DNA of 64,000 bases from Rhodovulum bhavnagarense. GTDB lineage: Bacteria; Pseudomonadota; Alphaproteobacteria; Rhodobacterales; Rhodobacteraceae. The DNA is taken from assembly GCF_004343505.1 (NCBI RefSeq), contig NZ_SLXU01000001.1, positions 62,001 to 126,000 on the forward strand, given 5' to 3'. The notes below the pieces were generated by a model. The model was not told where the DNA came from, did not search any database, and worked only from the letters and a program-made list of their open reading frames with translations. Shown here piece after piece: positions 42,458-51,556 of the stretch; the first letter of the stretch is position 1; every line of letters starts with the position of its first letter. The position numbers were made by a program, and so were the translations under genes.

Positions 42458-45400
42458 TCAGGTCCGCCGCAGGTCCAGCGTGTAGGGGAAGGCCCGATTG
42501 ACCCCGCGCCAGCCGGGCGTGGTGGCGCCGGCGCTGTGCCCGCCGGTCTCGAACCGGGCCAGGCGGCGGCCTTCGGCCTCCAGCGCGTTGATCGGGCGGG
42601 TTTCGTGGGCGCGGCCGCCCGGATGGGCGACATGGTAGGTGCAGCCGCCCTGCGACCGTCCCGCATGGCGGTCATACAGGTCGAAGACCAGCGGCCCATG
42701 GGCGGGGATCGTGGGGTGCATCGCCGACCAGGGCTGCCAAGCGCGGTAGCGGATGCCGGCGATGTGGCTGCCATCGGCCTGGGCCTGCAGCGGCACCGCC
42801 AGCCCGTTGCAGGTCAGGGTGAACCGGTCGGGGTCATGGCCGGTCAGTTTCACCTGCACCCGCTCTACCGAGCTGTCGACATAGCGCGCGGTCCCGCCCG
42901 CGCCGGCCTCTTCGCCCAGGGTCAGCCAGGGCTCGATCGCGTTGCGCAATTCGATATCGACGCCCGCGACCCGGGTCCGACCGACGATGGGGAAGCGGAA
43001 TTCGCGCTGGGCCTGGAACCAGTCGGGCGCGAAGGCAAAGCCGTGGGCGCGCGAAAGATCCTCCAGCACCTGGCCGAAATCGGCCCAGACCGGGTCGGGC
43101 AACAGGAACCTGTCGTGCAGATCCGTGCCCCAGTCGCGCATCTCGCCGCGCCAGGGCGTGTCCCAGAACCACGCGATCAGCCCGCGCAGCACCAGCGCCT
43201 GCGCCAGGCTCATCTGCCAGTGGGGCGGCATCTCGAAGCCGCGGAATTCCACCAGTCCCAGCCGGCCGGTCGGGCCGTCGGGCGAAAACAGCTTGTCGAT
43301 GCAGATTTCGGACCTGTGGGTGTTCCCGGTCATGTCGGTCAGAAGGTGCCGGAACAGCCGGTCCACCAGCCAGGGCGCGGCATGGCCCTGTCCGGCCAGC
43401 CGGTCCAGTTCCGACATCGCGATCTCCATCTCGTAGATCGCCTCTGGCCGGCCCTCGTCAAATCGCGGCGCCTGGCTGGTCGGGCCGATGAAGGTGCCCG
43501 AGAACAGGTAGGACAGCGAGGGATGCGCCTGCCAGTAGCGGATGATCGAGGCCAGCAGATCGGGGCGGCGCAGGAACGGGCTGTCAGACGGCGTCGCGCC
43601 GCCCACCACGATATGGTTGCCCCCGCCCGAGCCCACGATGCGCCCGTCCACCATGAAGCTGACGCTGTCCAGCCCGCATTGGCGGGCCTCCTCGTACAGG
43701 GCGGCGGTGATTTCTCGCAACGCGTCCCAGCCGTGGGCGGGGTGGATGTTGACCTCGATCACGCCGGGATCGGGGGTCACGCGGATCACGTTCACCCGCG
43801 GATCGCGCGGCGGCTCATACCCCTCGTTGCGGATCGGCAGGCCCAGTTCGGTCGCGGTTTCCTGCACCGCGTCCAGCAGGTCGAGATATTCCTCGACCGA
43901 CCCGGTCGGCGGGTAGAACACATGCAGGATGCCGTCGCGCGGTTCCACCGTCAGGGCGGTGCGGATCGGCGTGCCCGGTTCCCAGACCTTCGCGCCGTCC
44001 GTCAGCCAGTCGCCGGACGGACCCGGCTTGTGCAACGCGGTGTCCGCGTCCCTCCGGTCGGCGGGCGCAGGCGCGGCGTCGCTGGCCGACTGGCGCACGG
44101 TCTGGGGCCGCAGGCTGCCCGCATCGGCCATCGGGTCGCGCTGGAAGGGGCGGGGGGCCTCGTCGCCGATCCAGTTGAGCGAGGCCAGCGGCAGCCGGAA
44201 TCCCACCGGGCTGTCGCCGGGGATGGAAAACAGCCGCCCGCGCCGGGTTTCCCATTTCTCGGACGCCCAGCGATAGCGCCGGCCATCGCCCACGGCCTGC
44301 GCCTGGGCCAGTTGCAGCGGCAGCACATAGCCCGAGGGCGTGGTGAACCCGGTCGAGAACACGCGCGCCAGCCGGGCGCGTTCCTGCGGGTCGTCCAGCT
44401 TGCTGTCCTCGGGGGTGACATTGGCGGGCAACAGGGTTTCGCGGCCCAGGAATTCCATCGGGTCCTCGTAGACCGGCTGGGCGAATTCCGATGGCAGCCC
44501 CAGCTTTCCGGCCAGCGTCGCGCCAAAGGCCCGCGCGGCCTCGGCATCGGCGCCTTTCGCGCCCTCGGGGGCGATCAGGTCGGGTTCGGACCACAGCGGC
44601 GCCCCATCGCCGCGCCAGATCAGGGAATAGGCCCAGCGCGGCAATTGCTCGCCCGGGTACCACTTGCCCTGCCCGTGGTGCAGCACGCCATGGGGCGCAA
44701 ACCGGGCCTGCAGGCGGCGGATCAGCGCGTCGGCCTTGTCGCGCTTGGTGGGGCCCACGGCCTCGACCGTCCATTCGCCGGCATCGCGGTCGGTGGCGGA
44801 CACGAAGGTCGGCTCGCCGCCCATGGTCAGGCGCACGTCGCGGTCGGCCAGCGCCTTGTCAACGGCCTGGCCCGCGCGGTCGATTTCCGCCCATTGGGCG
44901 GGGGTCAGCGGGCGGGTGATGCGCGGCGGCTCTTTCAGGCGCATCACCTGCATGTCAAAGCCGAACGTGACCTCCGCCGGTTCATGCGCGCCGGTGATCG
45001 GTGCGGCGCTGCCCGGTTCCGGCGTGCAGGCCAGCGGGATATGCCCCTCGCCCGCGAACAGGCCCGAGGTCGGGTCCAGCCCGACCCAGCCCGCGCCGGG
45101 CAGGTAGACCTCGGTCCAGGCGTGCAGGTCGGTGAAATCGGCCTCGGGGCCAGAGGGGCCATCCACGGCCTTCTGGTCGGCGGCCAGCTGGATCAGGTAG
45201 CCGGACACGAACCGCGCGGCATAGCCGAATTCGCGCAGCATCGCCGCCAGCAGCCAGCCGGAGTCGCGGCATGACCCCAGCGCACGCTGGATGGTTTCGG
45301 TCGGCGTCTGCACGCCCGGTTCCATCCGCACCGTGTAGGCGATGGCCTGCTGCACATACTGGTTCAGCGCGACCATCCAGTCATTGGTGGACCCGGCCGG

Positions 45401-45808
45401 CTGCGGTGCCGCGGCGACGAAGGCGCGGAAGGTCTCGCTGTCGTCGATGCGCTTCAGATACGGGATCAGATCGTGGGCCAGCCCCGCATCGTAGGCAAAG
45501 GGCACCTCTTCGCAGCCCTCTTCGAGGAAGAAGTCGAACGGGTTGATCGCCACCATGTCGGCGACGACATCGACCGTGACCTCCAGCTTCTGCACCCGCT
45601 CGGGAAAGACCAGCCGCGCCTGCCAGTTGGCAAAGGCATCCTGTTGCCAGTTCATGAAATGCCCCGGCGGGTCGATCCTCAGGCTGTAGCTGCGGACTGG
45701 CGTGCGCGCATGCGGCGCGGGGCGCAGGCGCACGACATGGGGGGCAAGACCGACTGGGCGGTCATAGGCATAGGTTGTGCGATGGGTGAGGGCGATGGTG
45801 ATGCTCAT
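42458..45808 (-). CDS. Transglutaminase-like domain fused to DUF2126 (1116 aa)
   Basis: A fusion protein. The N-terminal ~290 residues are a transglutaminase-like domain: L-G-S-C-R-D-S-G-W carries the catalytic Cys, D-L-H-A-W-T-E-V the His, and G-L-D-P-T the Asp. The remaining ~800 residues are DUF2126, with G-G-E-P-T-F-V near 330, G-K-W-Y-P-G-E-Q-L-P and a C-terminal region resembling ATP-grasp/GCS-type cores (V-E-F-R-G-F-E-M-P-P). The ATG at 45808 (M-S-I-T-I-A-L-T-H-R-T) is the family start. The frame continues open beyond it, over the opposite gene, which is a shadow. It is divergent from the ATP-grasp/alpha-E/Anbu genes and probably part of the same pathway. Confidence 0.92.
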   Translation of the reverse strand: MSITIALTHRTTYAYDRPVGLAPHVVRLRPAPHARTPVRSYSLRIDPPGHFMNWQQDAFANWQARLVFPERVQKLEVTVDVVADMVAINPFDFFLEEGCEEVPFAYDAGLAHDLIPYLKRIDDSETFRAFVAAAPQPAGSTNDWMVALNQYVQQAIAYTVRMEPGVQTPTETIQRALGSCRDSGWLLAAMLREFGYAARFVSGYLIQLAADQKAVDGPSGPEADFTDLHAWTEVYLPGAGWVGLDPTSGLFAGEGHIPLACTPEPGSAAPITGAHEPAEVTFGFDMQVMRLKEPPRITRPLTPAQWAEIDRAGQAVDKALADRDVRLTMGGEPTFVSATDRDAGEWTVEAVGPTKRDKADALIRRLQARFAPHGVLHHGQGKWYPGEQLPRWAYSLIWRGDGAPLWSEPDLIAPEGAKGADAEAARAFGATLAGKLGLPSEFAQPVYEDPMEFLGRETLLPANVTPEDSKLDDPQERARLARVFSTGFTTPSGYVLPLQLAQAQAVGDGRRYRWASEKWETRRGRLFSIPGDSPVGFRLPLASLNWIGDEAPRPFQRDPMADAGSLRPQTVRQSASDAAPAPADRRDADTALHKPGPSGDWLTDGAKVWEPGTPIRTALTVEPRDGILHVFYPPTGSVEEYLDLLDAVQETATELGLPIRNEGYEPPRDPRVNVIRVTPDPGVIEVNIHPAHGWDALREITAALYEEARQCGLDSVSFMVDGRIVGSGGGNHIVVGGATPSDSPFLRRPDLLASIIRYWQAHPSLSYLFSGTFIGPTSQAPRFDEGRPEAIYEMEIAMSELDRLAGQGHAAPWLVDRLFRHLLTDMTGNTHRSEICIDKLFSPDGPTGRLGLVEFRGFEMPPHWQMSLAQALVLRGLIAWFWDTPWRGEMRDWGTDLHDRFLLPDPVWADFGQVLEDLSRAHGFAFAPDWFQAQREFRFPIVGRTRVAGVDIELRNAIEPWLTLGEEAGAGGTARYVDSSVERVQVKLTGHDPDRFTLTCNGLAVPLQAQADGSHIAGIRYRAWQPWSAMHPTIPAHGPLVFDLYDRHAGRSQGGCTYHVAHPGGRAHETRPINALEAEGRRLARFETGGHSAGATTPGWRGVNRAFPYTLDLRRT

Positions 45809-45955
45809 CGGTTCAAAGCCTGCCGATTCCTTGTGCAACCGGCGCAGGATCGCGCCAGTTGTGTTCAATCTATTCAGATCGCGGGCGAAAACGGCAGCGC
45901 CGATTGCGCGTATCTCGGGCTGGCGGCAGTCTGATAAGGCCCAAGAGGTGAAATA

Positions 45956-47374
45956 ATGTTCGACGAAATGTACGATGGCGCGAAAACGCGCAGAGAATAC
46001 AAGATCATCGAGGAATGGGTCGCGCGCCAGGGGATCGAGGCGCTGTTGACCAAGCGCGACGAGGCGGAATCCCTGTTCCGCCGCATCGGGATTACCTTTG
46101 CCGTTTATGGCGAGGGCGGCGATCCCGACAGGCTTATCCCCTTTGACATGGTGCCGCGGATCTTTGGCGCCTCGGAATGGGAGAGGATCGAGCGGGGTTC
46201 GATCCAGCGGGCCGATGCGCTGAACGCCTTCCTGCGCGACATCTACAGCGACCGCGAGATCATCAAGGCGGGCAAGGTGCCCGAGGCGATGATCACCGGC
46301 AACGAGGCCTATGAGCCGGTGGTCGCGGGCTATTGTCCGCCGCTGGGCATCTACTCCCATGTTGTGGGGGTCGATCTGGTGCGGGTCTCGGCCGACGAGA
46401 TCTACGTGCTGGAGGACAATTGCCGCACGCCCTCGGGCATCTCCTACGTGCTGCAGAACCGCGAGGTGATGTCGCGGATGTTCCCCGAGCTGTTCCAGAG
46501 CAACATGATCCGTCCCGTCGACGGCTATGGCGACATGCTGGCCGAGGCGATGCAGGCAGTGGCCCCGCCCATGTGCGAGGGCGAGCCGACACTCGCCCTG
46601 CTGACGCCAGGTCACTACAACTCGGCCTATTTCGAGCATTCCTTTCTGGCCGACCAGATGGGGATCGAACTGGTCGAGGGGGGCGATCTGTTCGTCAAGG
46701 ACAACCGGGTCTACATGCGCACCACCCAGGGGCCGGAACGGGTCGACGTGCTGTATCGCCGGATCGACGATGCCTTTCTCGACCCCAGGGCGTTCCGCCC
46801 CGACAGCATGCTGGGCGTGCCGGGCATCATCGACGCGATGAAGGCAGGCGGCGTGACCATCGTGAACGCCCCCGGCGCGGGCGTGGCCGATGATAAGGCG
46901 ATCTATACATACGTGCCCGACATGATCCGGTTCTACCTGGGCGAAGAACCGATCCTGCCCAACGTGCCGACCTGGCGCTGTGCCGATGACGAGGATTACA
47001 AATACGTCATGGCGCACCTGCCGGAACTGGTGGTGAAAGAGGTGCATGGCTCGGGCGGGTACGGGATGCTGATCGGCCCGGCCGCGACGCAAGAGGAAAT
47101 CGCCACCTACGCCAAGCGGATCGAGGCCGACCCCGACGGTTTCATCGCGCAGCCCACGCTGGCGCTCTCGACCGCGCCGGTGCTGACCGAACACGGGCTG
47201 GCGCCGCGGCATGTCGACCTGCGCCCCTTCGTGATCTCGGGCAAGACCACGCGGCTGATCCCCTCGGGGCTGACGCGGGTGGCCCTGCGCGAAGGGTCCC
47301 TGGTGGTCAATTCCAGCCAGGGCGGCGGCGTAAAGGATACCTGGGTTCTGAACGCGGAGGCTTCCGATGCTTAG
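45956..47374 (+). CDS. Circularly permuted ATP-grasp type 2 protein
   Basis: A 472-aa protein of the CP_ATPgrasp_2 family. Recognisable blocks are E-D-N-C-R-T-P-S-G-I-S-Y near 143-154, V-K-E-V-H-G-S-G-G-Y-G-M near 360-371 and R-P-F-V-I-S-G near 418. ATP-grasp enzymes form amide or peptide bonds through acyl-phosphates; this group is always found with alpha-E, transglutaminase and Anbu-like genes. The ATG at 45956 has AGAGGTGA upstream. It overlaps the alpha-E gene by 8 nt. A substrate has not been assigned to the family as far as I know. Confidence 0.95.
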   Translation: MFDEMYDGAKTRREYKIIEEWVARQGIEALLTKRDEAESLFRRIGITFAVYGEGGDPDRLIPFDMVPRIFGASEWERIERGSIQRADALNAFLRDIYSDREIIKAGKVPEAMITGNEAYEPVVAGYCPPLGIYSHVVGVDLVRVSADEIYVLEDNCRTPSGISYVLQNREVMSRMFPELFQSNMIRPVDGYGDMLAEAMQAVAPPMCEGEPTLALLTPGHYNSAYFEHSFLADQMGIELVEGGDLFVKDNRVYMRTTQGPERVDVLYRRIDDAFLDPRAFRPDSMLGVPGIIDAMKAGGVTIVNAPGAGVADDKAIYTYVPDMIRFYLGEEPILPNVPTWRCADDEDYKYVMAHLPELVVKEVHGSGGYGMLIGPAATQEEIATYAKRIEADPDGFIAQPTLALSTAPVLTEHGLAPRHVDLRPFVISGKTTRLIPSGLTRVALREGSLVVNSSQGGGVKDTWVLNAEASDA

Positions 47375-48347
47375 CCGGACCGCCAACGGGCTGTTCTGGA
47401 TGTCGCGCTATGTCGAGCGGATGGAAAACGTTGCCCGCCTGCTGGATGCGGGCCACAGGATGGAAAACCTGCCACAGCTTCAGGGGGCCAAATCCACCGA
47501 ATGGCGGTCGATCGTGATCGCCTCGGGCTGTCGGACGACCTTTCCCCAGCCGTTGGAACAGGCCAGTCGGAACACCGTCCCGCACCATCTTGTGTTTGAC
47601 GATGCCAATCCCTCGTCGATCCGCCAATGCGCTCGCGCCGCACGCGAGAATGCGCGCGCCATGCGCACCGCGCTGACCTCTGAGGTGTGGGATACGCTCA
47701 ACCAGAGCTGGGCCGATCTTCGTCATCGCCGTCCCGAGGATACGCTGGGCGGGCGCGAGCTGACCGAGTTCCTGGATTGGGTTAAATCCCGTGGTGCACT
47801 GGTGCGCGGTCATATCGACGCGACGATTTTGCGTGACGAGGGATATGCCTTTATCGAGCTGGGCAAGTGGATCGAACGGGCCGATGCGACAGCGCGCATT
47901 CTCGATGTCAAATACCATGTCCTGCTGCCCAAAAGCAGCGATGTGGGCGGGGGCCTGGATTATCTGCAATGGCTCCAGGTTTTGCGCGCGGCCAATTCAG
48001 CGACCGCCTATCGCCATCTCTACCGCCGTACCATCGATCCCGAGGGGGTTGTCGACCTGTTGGTGCTGAATGCCCGCAGCCCGCGTTCGCTCGTGACCGG
48101 TGTGCAGGGGATTTGCGCGGCGCTTGTGGCGATCGGGGTCCATACCGGGGCACAGCGCGCCACCCATGCCCGCGCGGTGGCCCTGCGCGAGGATCTGCGC
48201 TCGACCGGGGTCGACGCGATCATCATGGCGGGGCTGCATGAATGGCTCACGGGCTTCATCTCGGAAATCAACGCCCTGGCGACAGAGCTCGGCGCGGCCT
48301 ATGGCTTTGATGGGCACGAGGTGACGCCGGGCGAGTCGCTGCAATAG
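47367..48347 (+). CDS. Alpha-E domain-containing protein
   Basis: A 326-aa, mostly alpha-helical protein with the alpha-E family's N-terminus L-S-R-T-A-N-G-L-F-W-M-S-R-Y-V-E-R (residues 2-18). Glu and Arg are conserved along helices: E-R-M-E-N-V-A-R near 17-24 and W-I-E-R-A-D-A-T-A-R-I-L-D near 168-180. It always pairs with the permuted ATP-grasp and may bind its product or act as a helical scaffold. It overlaps the ATP-grasp gene by 8 nt. Function unproven. Confidence 0.95.
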   Translation: MLSRTANGLFWMSRYVERMENVARLLDAGHRMENLPQLQGAKSTEWRSIVIASGCRTTFPQPLEQASRNTVPHHLVFDDANPSSIRQCARAARENARAMRTALTSEVWDTLNQSWADLRHRRPEDTLGGRELTEFLDWVKSRGALVRGHIDATILRDEGYAFIELGKWIERADATARILDVKYHVLLPKSSDVGGGLDYLQWLQVLRAANSATAYRHLYRRTIDPEGVVDLLVLNARSPRSLVTGVQGICAALVAIGVHTGAQRATHARAVALREDLRSTGVDAIIMAGLHEWLTGFISEINALATELGAAYGFDGHEVTPGESLQ

Positions 48348-48438
48348 GCAAAGGTTGCGCCGACCCGCATTGCTTTCACTTGAACCGCGGTATTCTCCGG
48401 ACATAGATGGAGCGTTCATCGCGGAGTCGGATCTGACC

Positions 48439-49170
48439 ATGACCTATTGCCTTGCGCTGAAACTGACCGAGGGGCTGGTCTGCCTCTCCGACACGCGCAC
48501 CAACGCGGGTGTCGACAATATCGCGAAATATCGCAAGACCTTCACCTGGTCGGTGCCCGGCGACCGCGCGATCGTGATGATGACCGCAGGCAACCTGGCG
48601 GTCACGCAGGCGGTGATGAGCCTCTTGCAGGAAAACATCGACCACCCCGAATCGGGAATCGAGACATTGTTCACCGCACCCTCGATGTTCCGCGTGGCCG
48701 AGATCGTGGGCGATGCGATGCGCGTTGTGCAAAACCGCTATGGGCCCGGACTGTCGGCAATGGGCGAAAGCGCGGTCAGTTCCATCATCCTTGCCGGTCA
48801 GCGCGCGGGTGGGAAGGGGCGGCTGTTCCACGTCTATTCAGCGGGCAATTTCATCGAGGCGACAGAGGATACGCCCTATTTCCAGATCGGCGAACACAAG
48901 TATGGCAAGCCGATCCTCGACCGGGTGATTACCCCCGAAACCCCGCTCGAAACCGGCATCACCGCCGCGTTGTTGTCGATGGATTCGACCCTGCGATCGA
49001 ACCTGTCAGTGGGGATGCCGCTGGACCTGTCGGTGATCAAGGCCAGCGAGATCGGAATCGTGCATGAACGTCGCATCGAGGAAAACGATGCCAATTTCCT
49101 TCACCTGTCCGACAGCTGGTCTGCCGCCCTGCGCAGCGCCTTTGCCGATATGACCGGCATCCGGGTCTGA
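48439..49170 (+). CDS. Proteasome-type protease (Anbu/BPH-like)
   Basis: A 243-aa Ntn-hydrolase of the ancestral-beta-subunit (Anbu) family. The N-terminus M-T-Y-C-L-A-L-K-L matches the family; removal of Met1 would expose Thr2 as nucleophile. L-S-D-T-R-T-N-A-G near 18-26 and the M-M-T-A-G-N-L-A-V-T-Q segment are also typical. It should form a self-compartmentalised protease resembling HslV/proteasome beta rings. The start at 48439 is preferred over the longer open frame (48355) because the conserved N-terminus begins there. It follows alpha-E by 91 nt; no second transglutaminase gene lies between, as is often seen elsewhere. Confidence 0.93.
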   Translation: MTYCLALKLTEGLVCLSDTRTNAGVDNIAKYRKTFTWSVPGDRAIVMMTAGNLAVTQAVMSLLQENIDHPESGIETLFTAPSMFRVAEIVGDAMRVVQNRYGPGLSAMGESAVSSIILAGQRAGGKGRLFHVYSAGNFIEATEDTPYFQIGEHKYGKPILDRVITPETPLETGITAALLSMDSTLRSNLSVGMPLDLSVIKASEIGIVHERRIEENDANFLHLSDSWSAALRSAFADMTGIRV

Positions 49171-49183
49171 GCCTCGCCTCGCC

Positions 49184-49510
49184 CTACTGGGCGTTCGTCC
49201 GCTCGATATAGCTGCGCAGTTCCTCGGCGTCTTGACGCGCATCGCGCAACCCGTCCATCGCCGCGCGCAGTTCCGCCTCTGCCTGCTGTAATTGGCTGGT
49301 CAGTTCCTGTTCGCGTTCGTGCAGGTAGGAAAGCGCCTGGTCGCGGGCCTCTTCGGCCTCGTGCAGGGCATGGGCCATCTGGTCCAGTTCGCTCATGTCG
49401 GACTGGGTAACGCGCGCGACGCGGTGGATCAGCCAAGAGGCAAACCAGCCCAGCAGGAAGGCCACGAACAGGATCAGCGTAGTCACGATCACGAATTCAG
49501 TCCTGTCCAT
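49184..49510 (-). CDS. Small membrane protein with a coiled coil
   Basis: A 108-aa protein. One transmembrane helix (about 7-29: V-I-V-T-T-L-I-L-F-V-A-F-L-L-G-W-F) is followed by a charged coiled coil of heptads rich in Glu/Gln/Ala (about 38-105). It overlaps the upstream OmpA-family gene by 14 nt and so is translationally coupled to it. It probably spans the inner membrane, with the coil reaching toward the periplasm or cytoplasm. No named family recognised. Confidence 0.8.
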   Translation of the reverse strand: MDRTEFVIVTTLILFVAFLLGWFASWLIHRVARVTQSDMSELDQMAHALHEAEEARDQALSYLHEREQELTSQLQQAEAELRAAMDGLRDARQDAEELRSYIERTNAQ

Positions 49511-51491
49511 CGCTGGTCTCCTGTGTTTTGTCTGAATCCGCTTGGCTTGGCATGTCGGGCCGGGCTTCGGGGGGAGCGGCGTTGTCGTCCGGGTCCGCGT
49601 CATCACCGGCGGTTTTTGCGCCGGTTTCGGGCGTGTCGTCCGTTTCTGTGTCGCCTTCGTCGTGACGGGCCGGTTCGGGCGCGATCAGTCTGAATGCAAT
49701 TCGCCGGTTGGCCTCGCGCCCATCTTCGGTATCGTTATCCGCGATCGGCTGGCTTTCGCCATAGCCCTTGGCTGTCAGGTTGGATGTCAACACCCGCCGC
49801 GCCATCAGCGCGTCCAGGACAGCCTCGGCGCGTTGTTGGCTGAGGGCCTCGTTCATTTCCTCGCGGCCTTGGCTGTCAGTATGGCCGCCAATTTCGATCC
49901 GCGCGTCCGGGCAGGTTCTCAGAACGTCCGCGATCTTGTCGACAACCCGCACCGCCGCACCCTCGATCCTGGTCGCACCGGGGGCAAAGTTGATCTTTTG
50001 CTCGGCAAGGATCGTTTCGATCTGGGCAACGCAAAGCTCGGGGGCGGGGGCGGTATCGGGGATGGTCTCGGGTTCGCGATAGGTGATGTCGATCTGGAAA
50101 TGCTCGGTCTCGCCCAGGCGGTCGGTCAGGATGCGGGTTGCCCGCGCGGTGGCGTCCTCATCCTCGGTCAGGCCGCGCAACGTGATGCGGTCGCTCTGGA
50201 CCAGGACTGATCCGTTGCGAAGCTGCGACAGCGCCTCGAGCCCGGTCAGAACGCGCAACGACCAGCCCTCGGGCAGGGCGGGGTCGATCCGCATCGCGGC
50301 ATAGACCTGCTGCTGTCCGAAACGCGATCGCGCATAGCTTTCGGCGGCTTCGCGCAACAGGGCATCGGGCACGCGGCCGCGCAATTGAACCAAGCCCTCG
50401 GGGGACAGCGTGGCAACGAATTCGTTCGGCCCCCGATCGGCCTTTGCCCCCTGTTCGAGATCGGGCAACACCGCCCTGAGCGCGAAGACGTCCGGCAGGT
50501 CGGCCTCCAACGCGCCTGCGACGTGATCGAAAAGCCGCGGCTCGGTGCCCTCGGGGGCGATCAACGACACATCGGCATCCGAAAAGGTCAGCGTGCCGCC
50601 CCCCAGTTCACCCACCGCCGCGATGCCGCGGGCCACGGCCATTCCCCAGCCCGGCGCAGGCACGCCAAGCCCCAGGGTGCAACGGCCCGTGCCGGGCATT
50701 CCCGCCTTGTGCGCCGCATCGAGGATCAACTCGGCCGCCTCCTCGGTGTCGGCGGTGCAGGCATCGAACCGTGCGCCCTCGTCATCCATGCGGAAGCGCA
50801 GGGTAAAGGGCGTGATCACCGGTCGCGGCGCAGAGATGTCCAGAATGACCTCAAGCCCATCGGGCACGGCGCGGTGCAGGTCGCGCTCTATCCGCGCCTT
50901 TTGCGTGGCGCTGTCCGAGACCGCGATGACCGATACGCGGTCCTTGCTGACAGAGACCTTCGATCTCTCGAGCAGGTCCAGCGCCTTCATGCCGAAGCTC
51001 ATCGCGTCCTGCCAGCCCTGGGGTATGTCGTGATTGGCGATTTGCAGCATCTCGGTCACGGGCAGATCGTCGGAAATCTTTTCCAGCTCTGCCACGATGG
51101 TTTCCCGCCCGATGCCGAGAGGCACGAGCCCGATCACGGATATCCCGGCCTCGTTGCGCAACAGCTCGATCGAGAAACGCGGTGCGTTCAACGGCTCCGA
51201 GGGGGGGACGTCGATTTCGTCAAGCACATGTGCGCTGTCCAGAACGCGCCCGGCCGCTGAAAGGGCGCGGAATCGTCCGGCTTCGTCCGGGGCGGTGCCA
51301 GAAAGGTGGACCTGTGTTCCATCCGCGCGGACCGTCGCCCAGGTAAGGCCATCCTCCAAAAGCGCGGTGCGCACCTCTTGCGCGGTGCGTTTTTCCAGCA
51401 AGCCGACAGAAAGAACCGACGTTGCGAGTGCCAGCGCGGCGGCAGCGATCAGTGTCGCGGCGGTCAGGATCCTGGGAAATGTGAGTGTCAT
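49497..51491 (-). CDS. OmpA-family peptidoglycan-binding protein with repeats upstream
   Basis: A 664-aa protein with an N-terminal signal or membrane anchor (about 8-30) and a C-terminal OmpA domain (about 490-610). The peptidoglycan motif is G-G-H-T-D-S-Q-G with N-E-A-L-S-Q-Q-R-A: the Asp and Arg that contact diaminopimelate are both present. The middle (about 35-470) contains BON-like beta-alpha units (for example around W-A-T-V-R-A-D-G-T-Q-V-H-L-S-G-T-A). The last ~55 residues are acidic, disordered and rich in Asp/Glu/Thr/Pro. Likely a periplasmic linker from inner membrane to cell wall. Confidence 0.88.
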   Translation of the reverse strand: MTLTFPRILTAATLIAAAALALATSVLSVGLLEKRTAQEVRTALLEDGLTWATVRADGTQVHLSGTAPDEAGRFRALSAAGRVLDSAHVLDEIDVPPSEPLNAPRFSIELLRNEAGISVIGLVPLGIGRETIVAELEKISDDLPVTEMLQIANHDIPQGWQDAMSFGMKALDLLERSKVSVSKDRVSVIAVSDSATQKARIERDLHRAVPDGLEVILDISAPRPVITPFTLRFRMDDEGARFDACTADTEEAAELILDAAHKAGMPGTGRCTLGLGVPAPGWGMAVARGIAAVGELGGGTLTFSDADVSLIAPEGTEPRLFDHVAGALEADLPDVFALRAVLPDLEQGAKADRGPNEFVATLSPEGLVQLRGRVPDALLREAAESYARSRFGQQQVYAAMRIDPALPEGWSLRVLTGLEALSQLRNGSVLVQSDRITLRGLTEDEDATARATRILTDRLGETEHFQIDITYREPETIPDTAPAPELCVAQIETILAEQKINFAPGATRIEGAAVRVVDKIADVLRTCPDARIEIGGHTDSQGREEMNEALSQQRAEAVLDALMARRVLTSNLTAKGYGESQPIADNDTEDGREANRRIAFRLIAPEPARHDEGDTETDDTPETGAKTAGDDADPDDNAAPPEARPDMPSQADSDKTQETSDGQD

Positions 51492-51556
51492 GCGCCCTGT
51501 CCGGCGTTGCGGATCATCGGATGACCCTCCTTAGAGCGGTGGCTGGCCCGTTTCAA

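Noticed and set aside
42458-47386. A continuous minus-strand open frame of 1642 codons covering both the DUF2126 gene and the opposite ATP-grasp gene
   Set aside because: The upstream ~500 codons are the antisense shadow of a well-supported plus-strand gene and have no family features; the conserved protein starts at 45808.
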